Shown piece after piece: positions 22,801 to 33,535 of a stretch of 64,000 nucleotides of DNA. Origin of the DNA: Erodium maritimum (taxonomy: Eukaryota; Streptophyta; Magnoliopsida; Geraniales; Geraniaceae). The stretch lies in contig OY997589.1 in the NCBI GenBank assembly GCA_963921825.1, positions 74,818,523 to 74,882,522 on the forward strand, given 5' to 3'. The position numbers and the translations under genes were made by a program. The notes under the pieces were generated by a model that saw only the letters and a program-made list of their open reading frames with translations, did no database searches and was not told the DNA's origin. Every line of letters begins with the position of its first letter. Position 1 is the stretch's first letter.

Positions 22801-22842
22801 TCACGTCTCGAGTCCGGTCGATACCGGACTTGGGGTGTGACA
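19836..22842 (+). repeat. 5' LTR of copy D
   Basis: It begins at CGAACTGGTGATTTTTAGCC, corresponding to about base 31 of the intact LTR at 30533, and ends TTGGGGTGTGACA. It holds a GC-rich block of CCGGCACGG-like units (20690-20960), three ACCTACACC-type hairpin units (21812-21955) and a 28-bp-spaced TTGGACCCTGCGGGGCATTG repeat (21968-22060). The promoter should lie here, but no TATA box could be assigned with confidence. Confidence 0.88.
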
Positions 22843-22844
22843 AT

Positions 22845-22859
22845 TTGGTATCAGAGCCT
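22845..22859 (+). other. Primer-binding site of copy D (initiator tRNA-Met)
   Basis: TTGGTATCAGAGCCT starts two bases after the LTR end, the same spacing as in copy B. Confidence 0.88.
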
Positions 22860-24018
22860 GGTTTCATTTTGAACTTGTTTTCAAAACCTCGGACCGCACG
22901 TCAATTAGGTGGGTAGAGTTAGGAAGTTTAAGTTTTGGTACTCAGTGACGTAGTCGGAATTGTTCGATATGTAGAGTTGGAACGATAAAAGCCTTTGTGA
23001 TTTGAGCGCCTTGATAAAGGTTGGACCTTTTGATGTTATGTGATTTGCTTTACGTGTGTCGTATGCTCTATTTGCTATGCCTCAGTGATCTGGGATGTCG
23101 ATGGTTGAGATCAAGGTTGGTCCAACGAGCGATGATCGAACTGTTACGAATTGGTTGTTGAGTAAGCCATTTGTTAATTGTGTTGCCACCTTGGTTGACC
23201 GTTTCATGATTACTCAATTTGAAGTATTGACTTGGTCAATTGTTGATTTGTTTAAGTGATAACCGTTATTTGAGAATTAAAGTTGAAAGTTGACCCGAAA
23301 GGGAAGTTTAACGAAGTAAATGATAGAACCCGAGTGGTACTTGCAGTATTTTAACAGTGATGTGTACTTTGTTGAGCATGAGAACTCTGTGTAATGAATA
23401 ACTTGTGAAACTGATTAGTAAATGTCCCGCTTAAGCGGATGGTTAGTGGAAAATACGAATAGGTCATGCCGAAATTTCTGTAGGACTGAAATGTTTACAC
23501 TATCACGGGTTGACTCAGGGGCGCCACTGTAGTCGAACGTGATGGTTGGATGTCAAGTGGTTACAACGAGATTCGGGGACTCCTGAATCGGGTTGTAACG
23601 ACGTGAGATCGACATGAAGGTTTGGATAAAAGTTAAAGGGTTGAGAACATGTGTGAGGAAAAGAAATGCTAAGTAGTATGAAATTGATCGTGTTACGATT
23701 CTAGACCCCACGTGTGGAAAGATACCCGATCGAGGGGTATGGCTGTTGCCTTGTGATTTGTGTGAATTACTTGAGACTGTTCCTCCTGTGGGAGTTGATT
23801 GGTTTGATTGAACCGCTGATTGCTATTGTGAGACGCACTAAGATGCGGCCTTGTCTGCCTATATATAAAGTATTATATATATTTACTGAGCCTTGAGTGA
23901 TGTTGGTCATTTTATGATCCTTGTGAGACGCGCGTAAACGACCTTGTGTTTTGATCGAATCGTTTGTTCTAAACTGGGAAATTGAACGTGTGCGTTATCC
24001 ATACAGCGGGTATACGAC
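22860..24018 (+). other. Leader between primer site and gag of copy D
   Basis: There is no substantial open frame in these 1.16 kb. It presumably contains packaging signals, which cannot be identified by eye. Confidence 0.5.
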
Positions 24019-27000
24019 ATGCCTCGTAGTTACATTCCGAGGGGTACCAGGAGACGCCCAGCTGGGGGCCCGAGTCAGACACCTGTTTCTGAGCAGGCAG
24101 GGGCAGCTAGCTCCCAGGGTGCTACTTTTACAGAGCACCAGAGTTTTGAGGGTGGAGCGTCAGAGTTACCACCCAGGACTTCTCCAGTCGCTGAGCCGAC
24201 TCAGGCGGCCCCTCTAGAGGAGGTGGTTCGCGCAGTGCTGGCCGCCATGAGCGCGCAGCAAGGGACTGCAGCATCGGCACCAGAGCCTGTGCCTACTACC
24301 ACAGCAGTCACTAGTGAGAGGCCAGGCCAGCTTGACAGCTTCACGGCCCAGGCACTCAGGGATTTTTGTAGACTCGGCACGTCGGTCTACTCCGGGGGAG
24401 CAGACCCCGAGGCAGCCGCAGGATGGTTAGAGCGGGTTACCCGCAACCTCGATACCTCTAGGGTATCTGAGGGACATTTAAGAGTATCCTTCGCTACCTT
24501 TCAGCTCGAGGGGGAGGCGTACTTTTGGTGGCAGTTAGTACAGACTAGCGTTGGGGATGACTATCAGTTATTCAGCAGGCTGTTCCTGGAGCAGTATTTT
24601 CCTCGATCCATTCGAGATGACAGGCGCCAGCAATTCTTGGAACTGCGTCAGAGAGGACTGACCGTCTCTGAGTATGCAGTCAGATTCATATCCTTGGCCC
24701 GCTTCGCACCGAAGCTGGTGCAGATTGAGGACAGTCGCTGCACGCGATTCGAGAGCGGGCTCATCCCGTCGATTGCTGACAGGGTCATCGCTTTCAGGAC
24801 CGAGGTGTACTCTACATGTTGGGTCTCGAGGTAGGGTTGGAGATGAACCAACTCGCAGCGGAAAATCAATGAAAACCAAGAGACGATTAAAACCATGAAA
24901 CAACTAACAAAGAATGGATTCACAAGAGAAAAATTCAGCACTAGTTCTTACCAAAACAAGAACACCGGTTAACGAATGATTGGCTTGAGTCTCCAAGACG
25001 CCTACGTATCCACATGGGAATCAAAGCCACGTAGTTCTTCTCTTTGAGGACTCAAGAACACAAAATGGAGGAGGAAACTAGCCAAACCCGAAATGGCCAT
25101 GGAAGAGGGAGAGAAAATGTGTTTCCTATTCTTGTCTTGTGTTTGTTATGTTGAAAAAAGATGACTTAAACATAACAAAACCCATACTTGTCCAACTAAA
25201 GGCATGGGACAAGTATGGTGTCAAGTAAGGTGTAAATAGGACAAGTATGGCAAGACAAGATTGGGTTAGGTGGTGAATCACCAACACCTTAATCTTTGTC
25301 TTGCTTACTTAGTACTAATTAATCAAGACTTGATTAATTAGTTCCATGGGCCTTGGTTGCATGGGCCTTTCATGGGCCTCTTGGAACATGGCCCGTGGCC
25401 ATTTCTAACGAGGTCCCGTGATTCGCTCATCGCCTCCAAGCCTTCCATACCGGAAATGTCCAACATTATCCGACGCGATCAATCCCAAGACTCCAAGCCT
25501 TGTCTCGATCCGTAAAGTCCTATTCACGTACGAGCACATGACCCAAAACCCAGTTTTGGTCATGTCCCGAGACAACTCCTTTTTGGCCATTCTCCATAAA
25601 TGTGTCAATGAGTTTCATCCTCCGGTGTGACCCTTAGGTTTATGCATGTCAATAGATCAACGTAAAATCCCATTTTACTTGATCCTATTTAAGTGGCAAC
25701 TAACGAGACTTTAGTATTGCCTGACACTGCATAACGAATCGACCTTGTCGATTCTAACCTTTCCGTCATCCCTGTCATTATCCTTTTATCTCCGATATCC
25801 TGATTGAGATAAGGCATAGAGCCGTCATCCTTATTATTCTCAATCACCGTTCCTTGATATGTGAGATGACTGAAGATATGATACCCAGTATCATGTGCAT
25901 GGCCATGCTATTCTTTCAGTCACTCTCGATCAAGCGGCCGAGAACCGATATCTTTCCCATACCTTAGTACGAGGGATAAATCCCTTAGCCGCCTTTCGTG
26001 TCACTCATGTAGCCCGTCCCCAAGCCAATCCTGGCCGTTATGGAAGCCCTGTTACGGACAACGTTAAGCTCAGGTCAAACTCAGTTGTTGACTACATAGC
26101 GATCACAAAGACTCCTTGGTCTAAGGATACATGACAAGCTACAACACTGAATATGTTCATGACTTAATCTATGGCACATATTCAGGGCGGGTCGTCCAAT
26201 ATCATGTCCCACATGATATCTATGATCAGACTCCGGAATCTCATTCCAATGACTAACAGAACGTAAGCCATAAAGAGCCATCTTTCATACTAGTCGCTTC
26301 TAGTGAAGCTTTGTTGACTAGGGACCCATCGAGTGTGATCTATCTCGATCTATGGTTCTATTCGCATGGTGGGCATAGATCAGAGCACACATCGATATAT
26401 TACTCCAACACATAAGTAATATAAAGCCGCTTTAATTTTATTGCTAACGATGATATATACATTTGGACATTTAGGATTGAACTACGGGCACTAAGACTAA
26501 CACTACACTCGTGGATCAGGCTTTAGCCATAGAGAGGAATTTCAAGGAGACCGCCAGAGCGCGGGAGATCAGGCCGAGGCCGAGTGGCTTCCTGCGACCG
26601 TACGAGAGTTGCGATCAACGCAGACAGAGAGTTTCTGGATCCTTTCAGCCTCAGTTTCAGTCTGGTGGCATGCGCCGGGCAGGGGCTATAGCATCAGTTG
26701 GACCCATCTCGGTGGCACAACTATGTCCTCAGTGTGGACAGTAGGGCCACCTAGCCCGAGAATGTCTGAGGGGCAGCGTACCTGCAGATCGACAGATTGA
26801 TCGTCCACAGAGGGTTGGAGATAGACAGCGGGTTGATGAGAGGGCATGCTGCCAGTGTGGCCGACATGGGCACCTTGCCTATGCCTTCCCCGATCGAGTT
26901 GGAGGAGCGCCCGCGCCGAGACCTCAGCAGGCTCAGGCTCGTCAGGCACCTCCTGGCCGACCACGTCAGGCACAGCCTCAGAGAGCTCCTCGTCAGGCGG

Positions 27001-27101
27001 CGGGAGCAGCAGTTCAGAGACACCTGCCGAGGGCTGTGCAGCAGGTGGCACTTCCACCACCACCGAGAGGACCCCCGGCACAGTAGGGCCGAGTCTATCC
27101 A
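24019..27101 (+). pseudogene. gag of copy D, interrupted by solo LTR
   Basis: The gag starts at ATG 24019 (MPRSYIPRGTRRRPAGG). A Pro/Ala/Glu-rich N-terminus leads to the capsid core, with GAADPEAAAGWLERV-like sequence, FQLEGEAYFWWQ and LFLEQYFPRSIRDDRRQQF. At 24816 the solo LTR enters inside the codons for EVYST. Gag resumes at 26508 with LVDQALA-type residues, a linker and two knuckles: CPQCGQ, then TAG, then GHLAREC near 26730, and CCQCGRHGHLA near 26850, whose last Cys is replaced. A second TAG lies near 27090. It forms the particle shell in working elements. Confidence 0.88.
24817..26502 (+). repeat. Solo LTR 1 (1686 bp) with TSD CTACA
   Basis: It starts TGTTGGGTCTCGAGG and ends GACTAACA (TG...CA), flanked by perfect 5-bp repeats CTACA (24812-24816 and 26503-26507). 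The flanks join into an uninterrupted gag reading, confirming insertion. It has no primer site, polypurine tract or coding region, hence a solo LTR. Orientation is inferred only from analogy with the TGTT...AACA ends. A nearly identical inverted copy lies at 40187-41874. Confidence 0.88.
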
Positions 27102-27700
27102 GTGACTGATTCCAGAGTTGAGAGACCGTACGCCGGCCATGAGGCCACTCAGGGTACGTGTTTACTTTATAATTCGTGGGCATCTTTTCTGTTTGACACG
27201 GGGGCTTCCCATTCCTTCATCTCTTCTTCTTTTGCTGTTTCTTTGGGTTTACGGGTGGAGACGTTGAGTCAATCTCTTTGTTTGGATACCCCTGTTACTG
27301 GAGAGGTGGTATTGAGTACCGTTTTTCGGGATTGCGTGATTAGGCTGGCGGACTGCCCCTTTTTTGGTGACCTACTCATCTTAGATATGACAGCTTTTGA
27401 CATAATTTTGGGAATGGACTGGCTCGCGAGATACCGAGCGATGATCGATTGCTATCGACGTCAGGTGACAGTGAGGTCGGGCGACCGAGTTATTACTTGT
27501 GTTTTGGGTAGCAAGAGCGGAGTCCTTCTGTCCGCCTTGACTACGGGAGATGAGACAGAGATCGTGCAGAGTAGCAGAGACCTACCGAGAGTAGTACGTG
27601 AGTTCCCGGAAGTCTTCCTGGAGGAGCTGTCAGGCTTACCGCCAGCGCGTGAGGTGGAGTTTCGGATCGATCTGATCCCGGGTACGGCGCCGATCTCCAT
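27102..27700 (+). pseudogene. Aspartic protease region of copy D
   Basis: The active-site motif [13 protein letters not shown] (about 27186-27225) is intact here, unlike copy A. It is followed by [26 protein letters not shown] and [10 protein letters not shown], then the linker [20 protein letters not shown] into RT. No stop lies within this stretch, and the frame continues into RT to 28010. It cleaves the polyprotein during particle maturation. Confidence 0.86.
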
Positions 27701-29180
27701 GGCCCCGTACCGGTTTGCACCAGCCGAGTTGGTCGAACTAAAGCGACAACTCGAGGAACTCCAACAGAAGGGTTTCATCTGTACGAGTGTATCCGCGTGG
27801 GGAGCACCCGCCCTTTTTGTGAAGAAGAAGGGTGGCGCTTTGAGGATGTACATCGATTACCGGAGGTTGAACCGGGTAACGGTGAAGAACCGCTATCTGA
27901 TGCCGAGGATCGATGATCTGTTCGACCAGTTGAGAGGAGCAAAGTACTTCTCGAAGATCGATCTTAGATCTGGGTACTACCAGCTGAGGGTCCGAGGGGA
28001 GGACGTGTAGAAGACCGCGTTCCGAACTCGGTACGGACACTTTGAGTTTTTAGTGATGTCGTTCAGTTTGATGAACGCGCCAGCAGCTTTTATGGATTTG
28101 ATGAACGACATCTTCAGACCGTATCTAGATCAGTTTGTCGTAGTGTCTGTTGATGACATCTTGATTTACTCGCCTACTGAAGAGGCGCATGAGGAGCATT
28201 TGAGGACCGTCTTGACTCTTTTACGCACTCACCGGTTGTACGCAACCTGGAGAAGTGCGAGTTCTGGCTCACATAGGTGAAGTTCCTCGGGCATGTTGTG
28301 TCCCGAGGGGGTATCTTAGTCGATACGGTGAAGCTCGATGCAGTTTCGAAGTGGGCACGGCCCAAGAACGTATTTGAGATCCGTAGCTTCCTGGGTTTGG
28401 CAGGGTATTATCGATGATTCATCCAGGACTTCTCACGTTTGGCTGCACCTATGACAGCATTGACTCGCAAGGGAGCAGAGTTTTTATGGACTGGTGAGTG
28501 TGAGCACTCCTTTACCGAGCTAAAGGCTCGTTTAACTACCGCCCCTATGTTGATTGTACCGGAGCGGGGAGTAGGTTACAACGTCTATTGTGACGCTTCA
28601 GGAGAGGGACTCAGATGCATACTGATGCAGTCCGGGAAGGTAGTTGCCTATGGCTCGAGACAGCTGAAGATACATGAGCGCAACTACCCGACCCATGATC
28701 TAGAGCTGGCAGCAGTGGTTTTTGCTTTGAAGAGCTGGAGGCATTACTTGTACGGTGAGCGATTCTGAGTATTTTCGGATCACAAGAGCCTCAAGTACAT
28801 TTTCTCTCAGCGCGATCTGAACATGCGCCAGAGACGTTGGATGGAGCTACTGGAAGAGTATGACTTCGAGCTACTCTACCATCCGGGCAAGGCGAACGTC
28901 GTCACCGACGCCTTGAGTAGGAAGTCTACCCACTGCATTGCTAGTATCTTTGTCCGAGAGTGGGACATGATGGAGGAGCTGAGATCGTTTAGAATGGAGC
29001 TAGAGGAGGTCACGGGTAGCATGACTTTGTGTACATTGGTGGCTCAGCCCACCTTAGTTGCCCGAGTACTAGAGGCACAGGCCGAGGATGCCGAGACGGC
29101 AGAGATCCAAGAGCGGCTGATCAGTAGTGTTGACACCGAGGGTTGGGAGCAGAATGCTGATCAGGGTCTACGTTACCGAG
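27701..29180 (+). pseudogene. Reverse transcriptase and RNase H of copy D
   Basis: RT motifs are [29 protein letters not shown] and [11 protein letters not shown], where the residue before Val-Asp-Asp is Ser instead of the Phe of copies A and C. Breaks are TAG at 28008, a one-base deletion near 28250, TAG at 28274 (shared with copy A), TGA at 28415 and TGA at 28767. RNase H motifs CDASGEGL and [11 protein letters not shown] are visible on either side. After the frameshift all pieces stay in one frame. Confidence 0.87.
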
Positions 29181-30480
29181 GACGGTTGTTTGTACCACAC
29201 GGTTGTAGAGACGTTTTTTTGAGAGAGTGTCATCACTCCCGTCTTGCGGTGCACCCTGGTAGCACCAAGATGTATCGAGACATCCGACGGCAGTTCTGGT
29301 GGAGCGGGATGCGTAGAGCAGTTGCAGACTTTGTTTCGAGATGCCTTACCTGTCAGTAGGTGAAGGCCGAGCACCAGCGTCCCACTGGGTTACTTCAACC
29401 TTTGTCGATCGCAGAGTGGAAGTGGGAGCACGTCACTATGGACTTCGTTTCTGGGTTACCGAGGTCGCCAAGAGGGCACGATGCTGTTTGGGTTGTGGTT
29501 GACCGACTGACCAAGTCGGCACACTTTCTAGCCATGCGGATGACCGACACAGTTGATATGTTGAGCCGGTTGTATGTTCGGGAGATTATTCGCCCTCATG
29601 GGGTACCAATATCAGTTGTATATGATAGGGATCCTCGCTTCACATCCAGATTTTGGGAGAGCCTACAGAAGGCGTTGGGGACAGAGGTGCTGCTTAGTAC
29701 AACTTATCACCCACAGACAGATGGACAGTCAGAGCGCACTATACAAATTTTGGAGGATATGCTACGAGCTTGTGTGTTAGACTTCCGGGGATCATGGGAG
29801 GATCACTTACCCTTAGCAGAATTTGCCTACAAAAACAGTTATCAGTCCAGCATTGGGATGGCACCATTTGAGGCTTTGTACGGCAGACCGTGTAGGTCGC
29901 CTGTATGTTGGGCGGAGGTAGGAGATCGGAGTTTACTCGGTCCAGACATTATTCAGGAGACGACCGAGAAGGTCGCGTTGACTCGAGAGCGGTTAAAGAC
30001 CGCACAAAGCCGACAAAAGAGTTACGCAGATAGACGGCGTCGACCTCTTGAGTTTGCAGTGGGTGATCACGTATTTTTGAGGGTGAGCCCAAAGATGGGA
30101 CTATTGCATTTCAACCGCGACGGAGGCAAGATGTCCCCGCGGTTTATTGGCCCTTTTGAGATTCTAGGCAGAGTTGGAGCTGTGGCCTATCACCTTGCAT
30201 TGCCACCGCAACTTGGGAACGTGCATAACGTCTTCCACGTTTCCCAACTACGAAAGTACACTGCGGACCTTTCTCATGTTATCGAGTGGACGGAAATTGA
30301 GTCAGCTGATGATGTCTCGTACGAGGAGCACCCGGTCAAGATATTGAGCACGAGAGAGAAGGTCCTGAGGAACAAGACTATCCCGCTTATACGAGTGCAG
30401 TGGGGGCACCAAGGATCTGAGTCGACATGAGAGCGCAAGGATGAGGTTCGAGCGAAGTATCCCCACCGGTTTGACCTTTG
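29181..30480 (+). pseudogene. Integrase and chromodomain-like tail of copy D
   Basis: The HHCC zinc region (HHSRLAVHPGSTKMY ... CLTC) ends at TAG 29357-29359. The catalytic core then carries Asp in TMDFVSGLP, Asp in YDRDPRFTSRFW and Glu in TDGQSERTIQILED. The C-terminal tail PVKILSTREKVLRNKTIP ... VQW resembles the chromovirus chromodomain-like module; TGA at 30428 replaces the Trp codon found in copy A. The catalytic triad is intact, but the frame is closed upstream and in the tail. Confidence 0.88.
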
Positions 30481-30520
30481 AGGTACTTCTGTTTTTTAAT
30501 TTAGAGGACGAAATTCTTTT

Positions 30521-30532
30521 AAGGGGGTAGAT
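30521..30532 (+). other. Polypurine tract of copy D
   Basis: AAGGGGGTAGAT lies immediately before the 3' LTR start TGTAAG. Confidence 0.85.
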
Positions 30533-32358
30533 TGTAAGAACCTCTCCCGGTCGATCCCGGCCAAACCGGTGATTTCTAGCCAAGTTTGACTTTTGGCCGG
30601 AAAAGTCAATCGATGTCTCAGGAAGTCATTCGGGACCTTTCCGGGGCCCAAAAAGCTTAGCCTCCATCATGGTTAGCTTAGTTGAGTCATTTCCTTCAGT
30701 TTGACTGTAATATTGTAACGATCAACTTTTGGTCAAACTCGGACTTTTTATCGACTTTTTCCGTTTAAAAGTGGACTGCTGGAATTTTATTAAAAGAAAT
30801 TGGCTCCCAAAATGCGACATGGCATCAGAGACTTAGATGAGAAGAAAATGAGTTGAAATGACCTTTTAACCCTCCCTAAAGACTTTAAGTGGATAGAACT
30901 TGAAAGGAGCTTTTGGTCATTTAGCTTTTTAGGTCATTTAAGGCAATTGTTGGAGACAATTCAGCCATTTTCTCCTTGTTGCGGCCGAACACCACTAGAG
31001 GGAGAGAGAGGAAGAGGCAATATTTCTGGAGGAAGAAGAAAGGGAGAGAAAGGAGTCATCTTCAAGCTTCTCCTTCACCAAATCATCTCCAAACCTCCTA
31101 GTTCTTCATCATCTCCCCATCCTAAAGGTATTGATTGTCTTAACTTCTCATTTCATCCACTGTCTAGTTTGGGTTTTTGTGGGTTTTGGCTTGAGCTTGA
31201 AGAACTAGCTCTATTGGTTGTTGTTTGGAGAAGAATTAGTGAAGTTAGGTTGTTTTGATTGTGTTGATTGAAGTGTTGATGAGACCCATTGAGGGTTTTG
31301 AGGATTAGAGGTTTTTGATGGTTATTTTGGAGTTGTTTAGAGCTGGAAATGGAGTTTTTGGGTTGATTTTCGGGGAATCCGAGTTGGGGAAGAAAGGGAA
31401 AGGTTCTGGTCTGGTTCGGCACAGAATGGGACATGGAACAGGCCTGGTACCGGCACGGCGTACAGCACGGAACAGATGGGGTACCGGCACGGTACGCGGC
31501 GCGGAACGGTCCAGACTCCGGCACGGGACCTCGCACGGTCCGTGTCTGATTCCGCGTCGTTACGTCGCGCGGTCCGTGTATGGTACCGGGCCGGTCTGTG
31601 ACGCGGGTCGTGCCTGGTTCCGACATGGCCTGTGATGCGTTCCGTATCGTAGTCCGGGCCGGACGGTGACACGGGACGGGCCAGACTCCGGATCAGTTTT
31701 CCAGAACTGAAACCCTTCCTTTTTGAGTCCAATTCGATTCCAAGTTCATTCCTTTGGCTTTGTTTCTGTTCATAGAGGACTGTTCTGTATTTTAAGTTGG
31801 GGAACACTCCGTTGAGTTACTAATTTTGGTATTGTTGCGGTCCAAGACCGTGAGACCGAGCTCGAAGGGAGAAGAGGACTTGGACCCGTGAGAGGACGAA
31901 GAGTACACTAGCCCGGACGTCAGCAGCAAGAAGTTTTATTAGAGGAAGACCACAAGGTAGGGAAAGTACTAACTCCTCGTGCATTTCAATACTAGTATTC
32001 CTATTAGGTTAATAAAATCGGAAAGGTCCTAGAATTGCATATAGGATGCGAATAACTAGAATAATCGTCTTTCAATTACTAATAACCAGACGCGTCTAGT
32101 ATGCATGCGTAGGATGTGAATAACTAGTGTAACCCGCTTTCAATACTTGGGAATTTCCGTGCTGGTAGATGGCCATGATGAGCCCTAGGATTGTTTGTGT
32201 TTGCCTCACATACCTTGGTTTCCTAGTTTGGATAAGCTAAGAGTCTAATACAACTAGATGATTTGAATGTTGAACTTGAATGCTTGAATGCTTATTTGAT
32301 CGAATGCTTGGATGAATGATTGTATGAACGTTGAGTGTAGTTGTTTGTGCTAAATGGT
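30533..32358 (+). repeat. 3' LTR of copy D, truncated
   Basis: It starts TGTAAGAACCTCTCCCGG and follows the 5' LTR closely as far as GTGCTAAATGGTA at 32358, where the 5' LTR continues CATGATCGGG. The remaining ~1.2 kb of the LTR is absent. The break coincides with the start of the palindromic repeat region. Confidence 0.87.
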
Positions 32359-32990
32359 AGAGGACTGGTATCGAGTATACACATGGGCTTATTGTGCAAA
32401 CTATGAACCAATCTGAGCCATAGGATCCGCCCAAAGTGATGTCAGCAGAGCGCACCAAATGGTGACACGTGGACAATTAAATATAAAAACACCGCACCTT
32501 ATTGTGCAAACTACGAACGCACCAGGTGCTGACACGTGGGCGTGCGCGCACAGTGTTGATAGTTTACATAGCACGGTGTTGATAGTTTAGTACAAATGTG
32601 CTGATAGGTTACATTTGTACTAAACTCTCAACACTGTGCTATGTAAACTATCAGCACTCTGCGCGCGCTCACCAGCAACGCATGCCACGTGTCAGCATCT
32701 GGAGCACTCTACTGACGTCATTTTGACCGCATCTTGTGCCTCTCGTGCGTTCGCAGTTTGCACAATAAGAGGCGTTTGAACTGGATAGCTACCCTATATA
32801 TATATATAACGTGCAAAATGCCCTTTTTATTCCATACTTTCGGACGTGATAAGGTACAAACCGCCCTTATTGTGCAAAATGCAGACTCTCAAGAAGGCAA
32901 CACGTGTCGTTTTCGCGCGCGTGTGGTGTTGGTAGCGCGCACGTGGTACTGATACAATACACACACAAGTGCTGGTACAATGTTTATAAT
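32359..32990. repeat. Uncharacterised palindromic repeat region
   Basis: A long imperfect foldback spans about 32497-32771. The left arm runs CTTATTGTGCAAACTACGAACGC, TGACACGTGG, GCGCGCAC, GTTGATAGTTTACATAGCAC and AGTTTAGTACAAATGT. The right arm returns through ACATTTGTACTAAACT, GTGCTATGTAAACTATCA, GCGCGC, CCACGTGTCA and GTTTGCACAATAAG. The loop is near 32605. Extra copies of TTATTGTGCAAA occur outside (32390 and 32872), and the CACGTG-core motif recurs at 32463 and 32909. It does not code. The element class is unknown; no target duplication could be fixed. Confidence 0.7.
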
Positions 32991-33019
32991 TCAGAAAAAC
33001 TAATTTACAATCAAAGGCG

Positions 33020-33160
33020 CGTGTGTTTATAAACCTTAGACCCTAAACCCCAACGTCCTAAACCCTAAACCCAAACGTTCTAAACTCTAAACCCTAAAAC
33101 CCGAAAAACTAAAAACTAAACCATAAAGCCTAAACCCTAAGGAAAGTAACTCCAAAGTCC
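33020..33160 (+). repeat. Interstitial telomere-like CCCTAAA repeats
   Basis: About nine imperfect CCCTAAA(C) units (for example 33028, 33050, 33062, 33080, 33135), the plant telomere motif, are interspersed with degenerate units. It is far too short and mutated for a telomere. Confidence 0.8.
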
Positions 33161-33535
33161 TAATACGAACAAAGGAAATATGAAAACCCAAAAACAAAAC
33201 GGAAATAAACACCTATAATCTAAAAGTACGAATTTGACCCTCTAGATGACCCCGGATGACTGAAAAACATTGTACATCATGATATGGCTGTGAGTCTTTC
33301 TCGGGAGGCCGTTTCTACCCAAAAAAATGCTAGGGTTTTGTCAAATTCTAACACTGACTTCTTTCAGCACCAACTGTGCAAATCAATAGCAAACTGTAGT
33401 AGACCAATAACCAACAACAAGTGAGTGAACTAGCAAGATGTGAAGGAAAAAAGAACTGCATCTTGAAAAATCTTGTGCTCCATATTGAACAAAAATACCA
33501 CCAGCTAGACCTCAGACTGTAAAGAGAAAGTGCTC
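33161..33535. other. Spacer before the LINE-like pseudogene end
   Basis: No coding frame. On the minus strand this is the region after the pseudogene stop. Neither an ORF2 start nor a clear poly(A) tail is visible. Confidence 0.45.

Larger units (their letters stand above)
19836..32358 (+). mobile_element. Chromovirus copy D, nearly complete, with nested solo LTR
   Basis: The order is 5' LTR (19836-22842), Met primer site, 1.2-kb leader, gag (split by a solo LTR), protease, RT, RNase H, integrase, chromodomain-like tail, polypurine tract and 3' LTR (30533 onward). The 5' LTR lacks its first ~30 bp and the 3' LTR is cut at 32358, so no target duplication can be read. The coding frame carries one frameshift (~28250) and about seven stops. 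The two LTRs look alike by eye over the shared first 1.8 kb, with scattered substitutions. Confidence 0.9.

Noticed and set aside
25895..26281. Small open frames inside both solo LTRs (for example 26081-26281 and 40408-40608)
   Set aside because: They occur identically in both copies because the LTRs are nearly identical; they lack any known domain and sit in non-coding LTR DNA.
24817..26502. Interpretation as a non-autonomous DNA transposon
   Set aside because: The TG...CA ends, 5-bp target repeats and ~1.7 kb length fit a solo LTR better; the inverted similarity at the ends is only about five bases.
31153..31626. 157-codon minus-strand open frame within the LTR, with similar frames at 20428-20811 and 4040-4381
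   Set aside because: The frames follow from conserved LTR nucleotides and a CpG-rich block. There is no start context, known domain or selection signal that can be read by eye.
32497..32771. Interpretation as a tRNA/snRNA gene or rho-independent style terminator
   Set aside because: The arms are far too long and no cloverleaf, box or snRNA promoter elements were seen.
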